Source: an uncultured Saprospiraceae bacterium (lineage in GTDB: Bacteria > Bacteroidota > Bacteroidia > Chitinophagales > Saprospiraceae). From it: a DNA stretch of 40,028 nt. The notes beneath the pieces were generated by a model. The model was not told the DNA's origin and made no database searches. It was given only the letters and a program-made list of their open reading frames with translations. Below, piece after piece: positions 8,806 to 18,600 of this stretch. Location of the stretch: positions 1-40,028 of the forward strand of contig CALIEI010000186.1 in the NCBI GenBank assembly GCA_938022165.1. Reading direction: 5' to 3'. How positions within the stretch are numbered: position 1 is the first letter of the stretch; each line of letters begins with the position of its first letter. A program made the translations under genes and the position numbers.

Positions 8806-11800
8806 ATGAATTTAAACAGCTCGTTGAAGAAAACGCCTATCGCAGTCATTGGTTTGTCGGCGATATTTGCAGATGCAAAAAATATAGAAGAATACTGGAC
8901 CAACATAGTAGAAGGTCGAGACAGTATCACAGATGTACCAGATAGCAGGTGGAAAATAGAAGACTATTATGATCCTGACATGAGTGTACCTGACAAAACC
9001 TACTGCAAGCGAGGTGGTTTCATGCCGGAGATTGACTTCAATCCAATGGAATTTGGTTTGCCACCTAATATTTTGGAAGTAACGGATGCCAGTCAACTGC
9101 TTGGCCTTGTTGCTGCTCGAGATGCTCTAGAAGATGCAGGCTATGGCATGCAATCCTCAAAATTTTCAGCTGCATTAAAAGCGAAGACTGGTGTTTTGCT
9201 AGGCGTGGGTGGTGGTCAAAAATTGATCACACCTCTGATCGCTAGATTACAATACCCTATCTGGGAAAAAGCACTAAGAAGTTCGGGTGTGGAGGAAAAA
9301 GACATTCCTCAAATCGTAGACAAAATGAAAAAGGCCTACGTATCTTGGAATGAAAATTCCTTTCCTGGTTTGCTAGGAAATGTCATTTCTGGAAGAATCA
9401 CCAATCGTTTTGACTTGGGGGGTATCAACTCTGTGGTAGATGCAGCATGTGCAGCTTCTTTATCCGCAATAAAGATGTCTTTAAGTGAACTGGTTGAGGG
9501 CAGATGTGATATGATGCTTACAGGTGGTGTAGATACAGACAACTCCCCTTTCATGTTTATGTCTTTTAGTAAAACGCCCGCTTTCTCTAGGACTGGAAAT
9601 ATAAGCCCTTTTAGTGATGCGGCAGATGGGATGCTGATAGGTGAAGGTATAGGAATGCTGGTATTGAAAAGACTAGAAGATGCAGAAAGAGATGGAGACA
9701 GAATCTATGCGCTGATCAAAGGTGTAGGTACTTCTAGTGATGGTCGTTTTAAGTCAGTATATGCGCCTAGATCAAGTGGTCAAGCACTCGCGATGGAACG
9801 TGCATATGAAGACGCAGGTTTTCCCGCACATACTGTAAGCCTGGTCGAAGGTCATGGTACAGGAACTAAGGCAGGTGATCCCACAGAGTTTGAATCCATG
9901 AAAATGGTTTTTAGCCAAGACAATATTAAGAAACAGCATATCGCTTTGGGTTCTGTCAAATCTCAAATAGGACATACCAAAGCAGCAGCAGGCGCAGCAG
10001 GTATGGTGAAGGCCGTACTAGGCTTACACCATAAAGTACTACCACCTACTATCAATGTGCTGAAACCGAATGAAAAATTCAATATTAAGGAATCACCAAT
10101 GTACATCAATACTGAGGCAAGACCTTGGTTACGCAACGGCCACCCAAGACGGGCTGGCGTTTCGGCATTTGGGTTTGGAGGTATTAATGTTCACCTGGCT
10201 CTAGAAGAGTATAGTGCTACAAAAGAAAATAGGTATAGACTACACCAGCCTAATAAATGCATTCTACTTAATGCGGATACTCCAAAGGCATTGCAAGAAA
10301 AGTGTAGACAACTGATAAGCGACTTGGAAAGCTCTACAGCGCAAGATTCATTCAATCAATTATTGGCAGAGAGCAATCAAGTGGAAATAGCAGCTCACCA
10401 AGCTAGATTAGGATTTGTGGTTAAGGATATCCAAGAGTGCAAAAAGATATTAATCGAATGTGTAGCGTTATTAAATTCTGATCAACCATATTGGGATCAT
10501 CCAAAAGGCATACACTATCGCAATAAGGCCTTGGACATGAGCCAGCACAAAGTAGTTGCTTTGTTCTCAGGTCAAGGTTCGCAGTATGTAGGAATGGGTA
10601 AAGAAATTGCCAATACATTTCCACCTGTCGCTTCTGCTTTTGAGATGGTAGACAAACTCTTTACTTCAAGAGGTGCAATAGCATTATCTAAAACGGTATA
10701 CCCAATACCTACTTTTGATAAAGAAGAGAAAGTTCACCAAGCGAGAGTATTAACTAAAACAGAGAATGCTCAACCTGCTATAGGGACTATAAGTATGGGT
10801 CAGTACAAGATCTTTAATCATGCTGGTTTCCGTGCGGATTTTACTGCGGGGCATAGTTTTGGAGAACTGTCAGCGCTATGGGCGGCTGGTGTGTACGACG
10901 ATATGACCTTTATAGCCTTAGCTAAAAATAGAGGTGCAGCAATGGCGATCCAAAATCCAAATGCTGATAGTGGAACGATGTTGGCTGTGAGGGCAAATGT
11001 AGCTCAAGTAGAAGAAACTTTAACACAACTAACTGGTGTAAAGATCGCCAACATAAACTCTAATAGTCAGATTGTACTTGGAGGCAGTACTGCTGGAATA
11101 GAAAAAGCTGAAAAGTATTTTTCAAGCGTAGAAATTTCTACAGTGAAATTGCCTGTGTCTGCTGCTTTTCATACCTCGTTTGTTGAGCATGCACAAAAAC
11201 CATTTTCTGATTTTATAGATATTCAAAATTTTAAACAGGCAGAGATTCCTGTTTACGCTAATAGTACTGGAGTTAAATTTCCTGCAAATCCACAAGAAAT
11301 AAAAGCAATACTAAAGAATCAAATACTTAGCCCTGTATACTTCAAAAACCAAATTGAAAACATATATGAAAATGGTGGTAGAATCTTTGTGGAATTTGGC
11401 CCCAAAGGAGTTCTTACCAACTTAGTAAAAAACATCTTGAAAGACAAGGGCCATAGAGCCATTGCTATTAACCCAAATGCAAAAGGCGATAGTGATATGC
11501 AACTAAGACAAGCTTATGTACAACTATCCGTATTAGGCTTGAAACTAAGTAATCTTGACCCATATAGACGCCCTATGGTCTGGGCTAATGCATCCTCAAA
11601 AATGAATATTAAATTGAGTGGCAATAATTATGTCTCAGAGAAAACGAAAAAAGAGTATGTAGATGTACTCAATAATGATTTTGTCATTACAAATAATAGC
11701 AAAACAAGCGCACCTTTAATTACCGCTCCTACTAAAATAAATAATGGGAGTGAAAATATTCAACTCAAAGAAGTTGTTCAAAATGAAGAAGAAATGTTAA

Positions 11801-13152
11801 ACCTTGAAGCTCTAAATATTTTAAGAGAAACGGTACAATCGTTCAAAGAGAATCAAACTAAGTCATTAGAGATCTTTGAAAAATTTATGGAAAACCAAAA
11901 TCAACAGTCTAATCAACTGTTGAATGTATTCTCTCAATTAGTAAGTGAGAATGGAAATACGAATTCTATTCAAACACCAATATCTAATATATCTCCATCT
12001 AATTCATTGCTTAATAAGACCATGCCTATCAGCAATGGCAACGGGAATGGAAATGGAAATGGAAATGGAAATGGAAGTGTTCATAGCAACGGGCAAAAAA
12101 GCTCAAATGGATTTTCGTATAAAGAGTCTGTGACAGCCTCAATGCAAAGTGCACCAGTCAGCGCTCCTGTTATGAAGGTAGAACCTGTAGTAAGCAATCC
12201 ATCAAGCAATGTAGATAATGCTAAATTAGAAAAGATATTGATGCAAGTGGTGAGTGAAAAAACAGGCTATCCAGCAGAGATGTTAGAGCTCAACATGGAT
12301 ATGGAAGCGGACCTAGGCATTGACTCCATCAAACGAGTTGAAATTTTTGGAGTGCTTACAGCTCAACATCCAGAGATGGCGAACATTGATCCAAATGAAT
12401 TAACAGAACTGAGAACCTTGGGTGAGATAGTAACTTTTGTATCTGGTAAAACAAATACAAATTCTACTCCTACTGCAAGTGTTAAAGAAAGTGTACCTCA
12501 AATAATTAAACCGGAAGTAATTAGCTCTACCCCAGCAATGAACGTTTCACCTTCTACTCAAGCAACATCTACAGCATTGTCTCAAATGTTGCTTGAAGTA
12601 GTCAGTGAAAAGACAGGCTACCCTGCCGAAATGCTTGAGTTGAGCATGGATATGGAAGCAGACTTAGGTATTGACTCGATCAAGAGAGTTGAGATTTTTG
12701 GAGCATTGACTTCAAAGTATCCTGAGATGTCGGGAATAGATCCAAATGAATTAACAGAGTTGAGAACTCTTGGAGAAATCGTTGAATTTGTGTCTGCTAA
12801 ATCAAATGGTGCACCAGTACAAAGTGCTGCAACTACTACTGTAAATCAACCGGTAGTAGCATCCAATACAGCTAGTGCTAGTACACAAGTAGATACTAGT
12901 ACGCTAAAAAATATTCTATTAGAAGTAGTCAGTGAAAAGACGGGCTATCCTGCTGAAATGTTAGAATTGAATATGGACATGGAAGCGGACTTAGGAATAG
13001 ACTCTATCAAAAGAGTTGAAATTTTTGGATCATTGACTAGTCAATATCCTGAAATGACTGGTATAGATCCAAATGAATTGACCGAGCTAAGAACGCTTGG
13101 AGAGATCGTTGATTTTGTCAGCACTAGAATAAAAAAAAAATCAATAATGTAA
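8806..13152 (+). CDS. pfaA: PUFA synthase PfaA, N-terminal part (KS-AT-ACP-ACP-ACP)
   Basis: 1448 residues. The ketosynthase (about 9-465) has Cys215 in DAACAAS, His350 in EGHGTGT and His390 in SQIGHTKAAAG, a complete Cys-His-His set. The acyltransferase (about 583-890) has GQGSQ (589-593), the nucleophile Ser684 in GHSFGE and His789; it should load malonyl units. A Gln/Asn-rich linker with an amphipathic helix and a Gly-Asn repeat leads to three ACPs. Each has LGIDSIKRVEIF, with attachment serines 1174, 1291 and 1400. The ORF ends 12 nt after an A10 run, directly behind ACP3. The KR and DH expected in PfaA are encoded next, in the -1 frame. It therefore acts as a truncated subunit unless slippage at the A10 run joins the two parts. 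Confidence 0.93.
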   Translation: MNLNSSLKKTPIAVIGLSAIFADAKNIEEYWTNIVEGRDSITDVPDSRWKIEDYYDPDMSVPDKTYCKRGGFMPEIDFNPMEFGLPPNILEVTDASQLLGLVAARDALEDAGYGMQSSKFSAALKAKTGVLLGVGGGQKLITPLIARLQYPIWEKALRSSGVEEKDIPQIVDKMKKAYVSWNENSFPGLLGNVISGRITNRFDLGGINSVVDAACAASLSAIKMSLSELVEGRCDMMLTGGVDTDNSPFMFMSFSKTPAFSRTGNISPFSDAADGMLIGEGIGMLVLKRLEDAERDGDRIYALIKGVGTSSDGRFKSVYAPRSSGQALAMERAYEDAGFPAHTVSLVEGHGTGTKAGDPTEFESMKMVFSQDNIKKQHIALGSVKSQIGHTKAAAGAAGMVKAVLGLHHKVLPPTINVLKPNEKFNIKESPMYINTEARPWLRNGHPRRAGVSAFGFGGINVHLALEEYSATKENRYRLHQPNKCILLNADTPKALQEKCRQLISDLESSTAQDSFNQLLAESNQVEIAAHQARLGFVVKDIQECKKILIECVALLNSDQPYWDHPKGIHYRNKALDMSQHKVVALFSGQGSQYVGMGKEIANTFPPVASAFEMVDKLFTSRGAIALSKTVYPIPTFDKEEKVHQARVLTKTENAQPAIGTISMGQYKIFNHAGFRADFTAGHSFGELSALWAAGVYDDMTFIALAKNRGAAMAIQNPNADSGTMLAVRANVAQVEETLTQLTGVKIANINSNSQIVLGGSTAGIEKAEKYFSSVEISTVKLPVSAAFHTSFVEHAQKPFSDFIDIQNFKQAEIPVYANSTGVKFPANPQEIKAILKNQILSPVYFKNQIENIYENGGRIFVEFGPKGVLTNLVKNILKDKGHRAIAINPNAKGDSDMQLRQAYVQLSVLGLKLSNLDPYRRPMVWANASSKMNIKLSGNNYVSEKTKKEYVDVLNNDFVITNNSKTSAPLITAPTKINNGSENIQLKEVVQNEEEMLNLEALNILRETVQSFKENQTKSLEIFEKFMENQNQQSNQLLNVFSQLVSENGNTNSIQTPISNISPSNSLLNKTMPISNGNGNGNGNGNGNGSVHSNGQKSSNGFSYKESVTASMQSAPVSAPVMKVEPVVSNPSSNVDNAKLEKILMQVVSEKTGYPAEMLELNMDMEADLGIDSIKRVEIFGVLTAQHPEMANIDPNELTELRTLGEIVTFVSGKTNTNSTPTASVKESVPQIIKPEVISSTPAMNVSPSTQATSTALSQMLLEVVSEKTGYPAEMLELSMDMEADLGIDSIKRVEIFGALTSKYPEMSGIDPNELTELRTLGEIVEFVSAKSNGAPVQSAATTTVNQPVVASNTASASTQVDTSTLKNILLEVVSEKTGYPAEMLELNMDMEADLGIDSIKRVEIFGSLTSQYPEMTGIDPNELTELRTLGEIVDFVSTRIKKKSIM
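12031..12078 (+). repeat. GGAAAT microsatellite coding for Gly-Asn repeat
   Basis: About seven 6-bp units (GGNAAY, the last five nearly identical GGAAAT) encode an Asn-Gly stretch in the linker between AT and ACP1 of PfaA. Gain or loss of units would keep the frame and only change linker length. Confidence 0.8.
13131..13140 (+). other. pfaA: A10 run at the PfaA frame break (candidate -1 slippage site)
   Basis: In the upstream frame the codons read ATA-AAA-AAA-AAA-TCA and stop at 13150-13152. A -1 shift on the run (equal to one extra A) gives ATC-AAT-AAT-GTA and an open frame of 831 codons to 15635. The downstream frame has no ATG or GTG before TTG 13329, although its sequence before that point already looks coding. 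A 9-bp hairpin (13188-13196 with 13212-13220) lies about 48 nt downstream, and a weak 4-bp one (13153-13167) lies closer. Ribosomal frameshifting, polymerase slippage and a homopolymer miscount all fit. Confidence 0.75.
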
Positions 13153-13328
13153 CTGGAAATCAACCAGCTGCAAAAAACCGCATCGACGAGAAAGGGGCAA
13201 CTTACTGTGGTCCCTTTCTCAATGTCGAAAGAAAGAAATTAGGATTTAAATATTTACCTGCTCCTGATTTTTATGATGCACCTATTTCAAACGAACAATG
13301 CGTACTTATCACCAATGACGACAGTCCT

Positions 13329-15635
13329 TTGACTGAAGCCTTGGTCAATAAGTTTGGCGATACAAATGTGGTGCTATTAAATCTACCTAATTCAAAAACT
13401 AGGGAAGGTTACTATTTATCAGAATGTACGGACTTAGCCATTGAAACGATGCTTGCAAAAATTAAAGAAGCACATGGCCAAATAAGTAGTTTTATTCACT
13501 TACATCCAAGTTTTTCATTTAGTGGTCGCAGGTTTGATGAACACCATAAGGCCGAATTACAAATAATCAAGTCTGTATTTTTAATTGCTAAGCATCTGCA
13601 AGCAGATTTGAATAAAATTGGTGAACATGAATATGCAAGATTTATGACTGTAAGTCAAATGGATGGATTTTTGGGTAAAGGCACTAGAAACAATCTATCC
13701 GTTTTTGGTGGAGGACTCACTGGATTGGTAAAATGCCTTGATTTAGAATGGCCATCCGTTTTCTGCCGAGCAGTTGATTTTTCTGAAAATGCTTCTCCCA
13801 ATTTTGCAGCTGAAAATATCTTTAAAGAATTTCATGATTCGAATAGAGGCATAATTGAAGTTGGATATGATGGAGATCGTAGAGTAACAACTACTGAAAC
13901 AGTAGATACTGTTGTTGAACCAGCTGAATTACAAACTAAGATCACTACTGATAGCGTAATACTAGTCAGTGGAGGTGCTAAAGGGGTTACGGCAACATGT
14001 ATTAAGGCTCTTGCAAAAGCAATACCAGCGAGATTCATTTTATTGGGAAGATCAGATATCAATTTTGAACTCCCCTCTTATGCAAGTGGCAATCTTGACG
14101 AACGTGCTTTAAAATCAGAGATTCTAAGCAATCTAAAATCTAGTGGACAGAAAGCAAGCTTAGCTGATGTAAAGAAGATTTACAATAATATCATTTCAAA
14201 GAAAGAGATTGAAGCAACGCTTACAGCGTTAAGACAAAGTGGAAGTCAAGTTGTATATATAAAAGGAGATGTAACAAATGCTGATTCATTTCAAGAAGCA
14301 CTGCGTAATGCAGAAAGTAAACTTGGAAAAGTAACGGCTATAGTACACGGAGCTGGTAGATTAGCTGATAAATACATTCAAGATAAATCTGCTCAAGATT
14401 TTGATAATGTAATTTCTGTGAAGCTAGATGGTCTACTAAGCTTAGTAAGAAGTGTAGATGTAAATAACCTAAGTCATTTAATTCTATTTTCTTCAGTGGC
14501 AGGATATTACGGTAATGTTGGACAAACGGACTACGCTATTGCCAATGAAATTCTATCTAAGGCAGCACATCTCTTCAAAACCAATCATCCAGATATACAC
14601 ATATCGGCCATCAATTGGGGTGCTTGGGATTCAGGTATGGTAAGTGGTGAACTAAAAGCTCAGTTTGAAGCTATGGGTGTAAAATTGGTGAATAGCGAAG
14701 GTGGCGCATCGATGTTTCTAAATCAGCTAAACACTAGGTATGAAAATGAAGCGAGTGTAATCATAGGTGGTACTTTGCCAGCAGGGATCAGCTACCTAGG
14801 GGCAGCAAAAACACATACTATACACAGAAGTATAAATGTAGATCATAATCCATTCCTAAAAGATCATGTCATACAAAGTAAAGCTGTATTGCCAGTTGTC
14901 AATGCAGTAGGCTGGATGGCACAAAGTTGTGAAAGATTGTATCCTGATTTTCAAGTTTTCGAAATAACGGATACCAAATTGTATAAAGGAATTGTATGCG
15001 AAGAAAATAATGAAGCTGAATACACTTTGGTGCTAAAGGAAGAAATGAAGACAGAGGAAGCCATAATTTTCAAAGCAACGATACAGAGCGAAGGAAAAAA
15101 ACTACCGCTCATTCATTATAAAGCAAATATTCAAATCAGAAATAAGAGACATCTTCCAAAAGCTCCCCAATTGAATAAAGCTATACCTACAGGAATAATT
15201 GAGGATGGTAGCCTACTATATCAAAATGGTGCGCTATTTCATGGCCCAAGTTTTAGAGGGATAGATAAAATACTTTCTTATGATGAACATCAGATGACTT
15301 TGTCTTGCAAGGCGCCTTTTGTATCGAGAGCAAGACAAGGCCAGTTTCCTGTATTATCTGTAAATACTTTCTTTTCGGATATTCAGTATCAAGGAATGGT
15401 CGTATGGGTTCAAAAATTTAATGAGGGTGCAAAGAGTCTGCCCTTATCAACAGAAAAGGTAAGGCTCTACGAGCCAATACCATTTGAAAAAGAAATGCTT
15501 GTACATATCACCATTAAGGAATCTACTCCCTTTAAAATGGTTGCAGATTGCACTGTCGTTGACAAATCTGGTAAAGTATATATGGAAACTATAGGCGCGG
15601 CTGTAACCGTTTCAAAGCAATTGCAGTGGAATTAA
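13329..15635 (+). CDS. pfaA: PUFA synthase PfaA, C-terminal part (KR-DH), in the -1 frame
   Basis: 768 residues from the first possible start, TTG 13329, but the open frame reaches back to 13128 and the extra N-terminal residues look genuine. This is therefore probably the C-terminal half of one PfaA protein. Residues 1-190 resemble the structural half of a ketoreductase. The catalytic KR (about 205-440) has the NADPH-binding GGAKGVTA (215-222) and the Ser389-Tyr402-Asn406 set. A polyketide-type dehydratase follows (about 500-768): His513 in DHVIQSKAVLP, with Ser where family members often have Gly, and a DxxxQ motif in SDIQYQ. The gene overlaps the next one by 10 nt, which suggests coupled translation. 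Confidence 0.88.
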   Translation: MTEALVNKFGDTNVVLLNLPNSKTREGYYLSECTDLAIETMLAKIKEAHGQISSFIHLHPSFSFSGRRFDEHHKAELQIIKSVFLIAKHLQADLNKIGEHEYARFMTVSQMDGFLGKGTRNNLSVFGGGLTGLVKCLDLEWPSVFCRAVDFSENASPNFAAENIFKEFHDSNRGIIEVGYDGDRRVTTTETVDTVVEPAELQTKITTDSVILVSGGAKGVTATCIKALAKAIPARFILLGRSDINFELPSYASGNLDERALKSEILSNLKSSGQKASLADVKKIYNNIISKKEIEATLTALRQSGSQVVYIKGDVTNADSFQEALRNAESKLGKVTAIVHGAGRLADKYIQDKSAQDFDNVISVKLDGLLSLVRSVDVNNLSHLILFSSVAGYYGNVGQTDYAIANEILSKAAHLFKTNHPDIHISAINWGAWDSGMVSGELKAQFEAMGVKLVNSEGGASMFLNQLNTRYENEASVIIGGTLPAGISYLGAAKTHTIHRSINVDHNPFLKDHVIQSKAVLPVVNAVGWMAQSCERLYPDFQVFEITDTKLYKGIVCEENNEAEYTLVLKEEMKTEEAIIFKATIQSEGKKLPLIHYKANIQIRNKRHLPKAPQLNKAIPTGIIEDGSLLYQNGALFHGPSFRGIDKILSYDEHQMTLSCKAPFVSRARQGQFPVLSVNTFFSDIQYQGMVVWVQKFNEGAKSLPLSTEKVRLYEPIPFEKEMLVHITIKESTPFKMVADCTVVDKSGKVYMETIGAAVTVSKQLQWN

Positions 15636-18600
15636 GAAAAGAAAAAATAGCAATAATTGGGTCCTCGGGTTTATTTCCAGGTTCTCAGACTAAAGAAGCT
15701 TTTTGGCAAAATCTTTTAGAAAAAAAGGATTTAACATCAAGTGCCCTAGAAGTTGATTTTGGGTATTCTCCTGATGCGTTCTTTGATAGTCAAAAAGGAA
15801 CTATTGATAAATGTTATTCCTTGAGAGGCGGGTACATTCGTGATTTTGAATTTGACCCTAATGGATATCAATTACAGTCAGATTATTTAAGCAAATTGGA
15901 TAAACTATACCAGTGGTCACTCTTTGCATGCAGAGACAGTTTAGAGGATGCAGGGTACTATGGTAAATCTGTATTACAACGCTGTGGCTTGGTCTTGGGT
16001 AATTTATCTTTTCCAACTTCTACCTCACATCAGCAACTGGCTCACATATACACGGATACTATTGAGCAAAAAGTGCAAAATTTACTTGGTGATGAGCATT
16101 TTAGACTAGTAGATGATGCAGCGAAGAAATATAGAAGACCGAGCATTGATTCTCCTCCTTCTGAATTGGTAGCTGATGGTATTGGCCTGGGTGGAATACA
16201 CTACACCTTAGATGCTGCATGCGCAACATCACTATATGCTATTAAATTAGCTTCGGATGAATTATTAGCTGGTAATGCTGATCTCATGCTAGCAGGGGCT
16301 GTGTGTGCTTCGGACCAGCTTTTCATCCATATGGGTTTTTCTATTTTTCATGCCTATGCTGGTAGTAACGAAAAGTTTGTCCCCTTGGATCAAGCTTCAG
16401 GAGGGCTCGTTTCCTCCGAAGGCGCTGGTATAGTGGTACTGAAAAGATTGTCAGATGCTGAACGGGATGGCGACAATATTATGGGTGTCATTGGAGGCAT
16501 CGGACTATCTAATGATGGCCAAGGAAAGTTTTTGCTTAGCCCAAATCCTAAGGGACAGGCTTTAGCTTTTGAACGAGCCTATGAAAACAATAATATAGAT
16601 CCTAAAAATACAAGCTATATAGAATGCCATGCTACTGGTACACCGCTCGGAGATAAGACAGAGATCAATTCAATCTCTGATTATTTTATTAAACATCAAT
16701 CACTACCATTGCTTGGTTCTGTAAAGTCTAATATGGGCCACCTTCTAACGGCGGCTGGAATGACGGGTTTGCAAAAGGTTTTACTGGCTATGGAGCATCA
16801 AGTGATTCCGCCTAATATAAATTTAAAGGAAGCCGTAACTGCGAAGAATAATTGGATAAAGGATGAGCAGATAATATCTGAAACTACGGAATGGAATGAT
16901 CTAGATAAACAAGCTGGCATAAATTCTTTTGGATTTGGTGGAACGAATGCACATATGATCGTACAGTCCTACCAAGAAGGCAAATTTGGAAAAGTAGGTA
17001 CTAGCACGAAAAGAAACAATTCAACATTAGCCATCACTGGTATGGATGTTCATTTTGGAAACTGTGTGGGTATAGATCAATTTTCAGATACCATATTTCA
17101 TGGCAAACAACATTTTATTGATCTACCAAAAAATCGTTGGAAGGGATACGAAAACAATCAAGAGCTCCTAGCGTCTTTTGGATTTGAAAATGGTGAAGCC
17201 CCACAAGGTGCTTTTATAGAAGATTTTGAAATTGATCTGCTCAGATATAAAATTCAACCCAAGGAAGCAGAAACACTAGAACCACAGCAAGCACTAATAC
17301 TTAAGGTGGCAGACAATGCCATCAAAGATGCCAATTTGAAAACATCACAAAATGTGGCGGTAATCATTGCTATGGAGTCTGAACTGGCCATACATCACTA
17401 TCTAGCAAGATGGGATATGTCATGGCAGCTTGATCAAGCACTCCATCGAGAAGGGCATACTTTAGAACATAGTCAACAAGAAGCGCTGGAAAAGGCAACG
17501 CGTAATAGTGTTTATTTCCGTGAGGGCTCCCAAACACCTTCACAGCATACCAGCTTTGTAGGAAATATCATGGCTAGTAGAATAGCTGCTTTATGGGATT
17601 TTTCTGGACCTGCTTTTACTGTTTCTTGTGGCGAACAATCGAGTTATAGAGCATTGAATATTGCTCAGTTAATGTTGGACAATGATGAAGTAGATGCTGT
17701 TGTAGTTGGAGGTGTTGATTTATGTGGTGGTCTTGAAAGTATGTTGCTTAGAAATCAAGACAGCAAATTTAGTACCCGTACAAATTCTGCTTTTTTTGCA
17801 GAAAATAACTTCAAAGGCCAAACAATAGGTGAAGGCGCTGGTGCAATTGTTTTGCAAAAAAGTACTACAGTAAAAGATACTAATGTATATGCAACACTGG
17901 AAAGCAACAAATCAAATAAGTTATTAGAGAACTGTGGCTTATTAGAATTTAGTGCTCATCAAAAAGAACTATTTGACTCGATAAGTAATACCAATACTGC
18001 ATCTATAGCGGTTGGTAGTATTCAGTCAAATATCGGTAACACGATCGCAGCTTCTGGAATAGCAAGTATCATCAAATGTTCTTTATGTGTGTCTAATAAA
18101 TTTATTCCTGCGATTCCAAATTGGGAGGCTCCAGATACATCATTAAATTTAGTAGACAAGTCATTTTACTTTCCAAGTAAATCTAGACCTTGGATTACAA
18201 ATGAAAATGAAATAAGAAAAGCCACCGTAATTGCTGACAAGAATGAATCCTGGGTATTATCAGAAGCTGCACCCACTCAAAAAGAAATTCTTGATTTAAA
18301 TGAATTCCCATTCTTCTTTCAACTAAAAGGGCAAAATGAAGCTGAATTTCTTCATCAACTTTCTGCATTAGAAATAGCATTAAGTACAGATAAAAATTGT
18401 AAAGTCCTATCTCAAGAATTTCATAATCTTGCCAATCAAAAGCAAGGCTTAAACTTAGTCTTACTATCGCAAAGCAAATCCGAACTTAAACGAGAAATCA
18501 ATTTTTTCAAAAAGATATTTGGTGAAACTATAGCTCAAAACACGAGCATCAAAACACCTAGTGGCTCTTACTTCACCAATAATCCTTTAGGGAAAAAGGG

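Noticed and set aside
11945-12133. ORF with Met-Glu repeats inside pfaA
   Set aside because: It is the GGAAAT microsatellite read in another frame.
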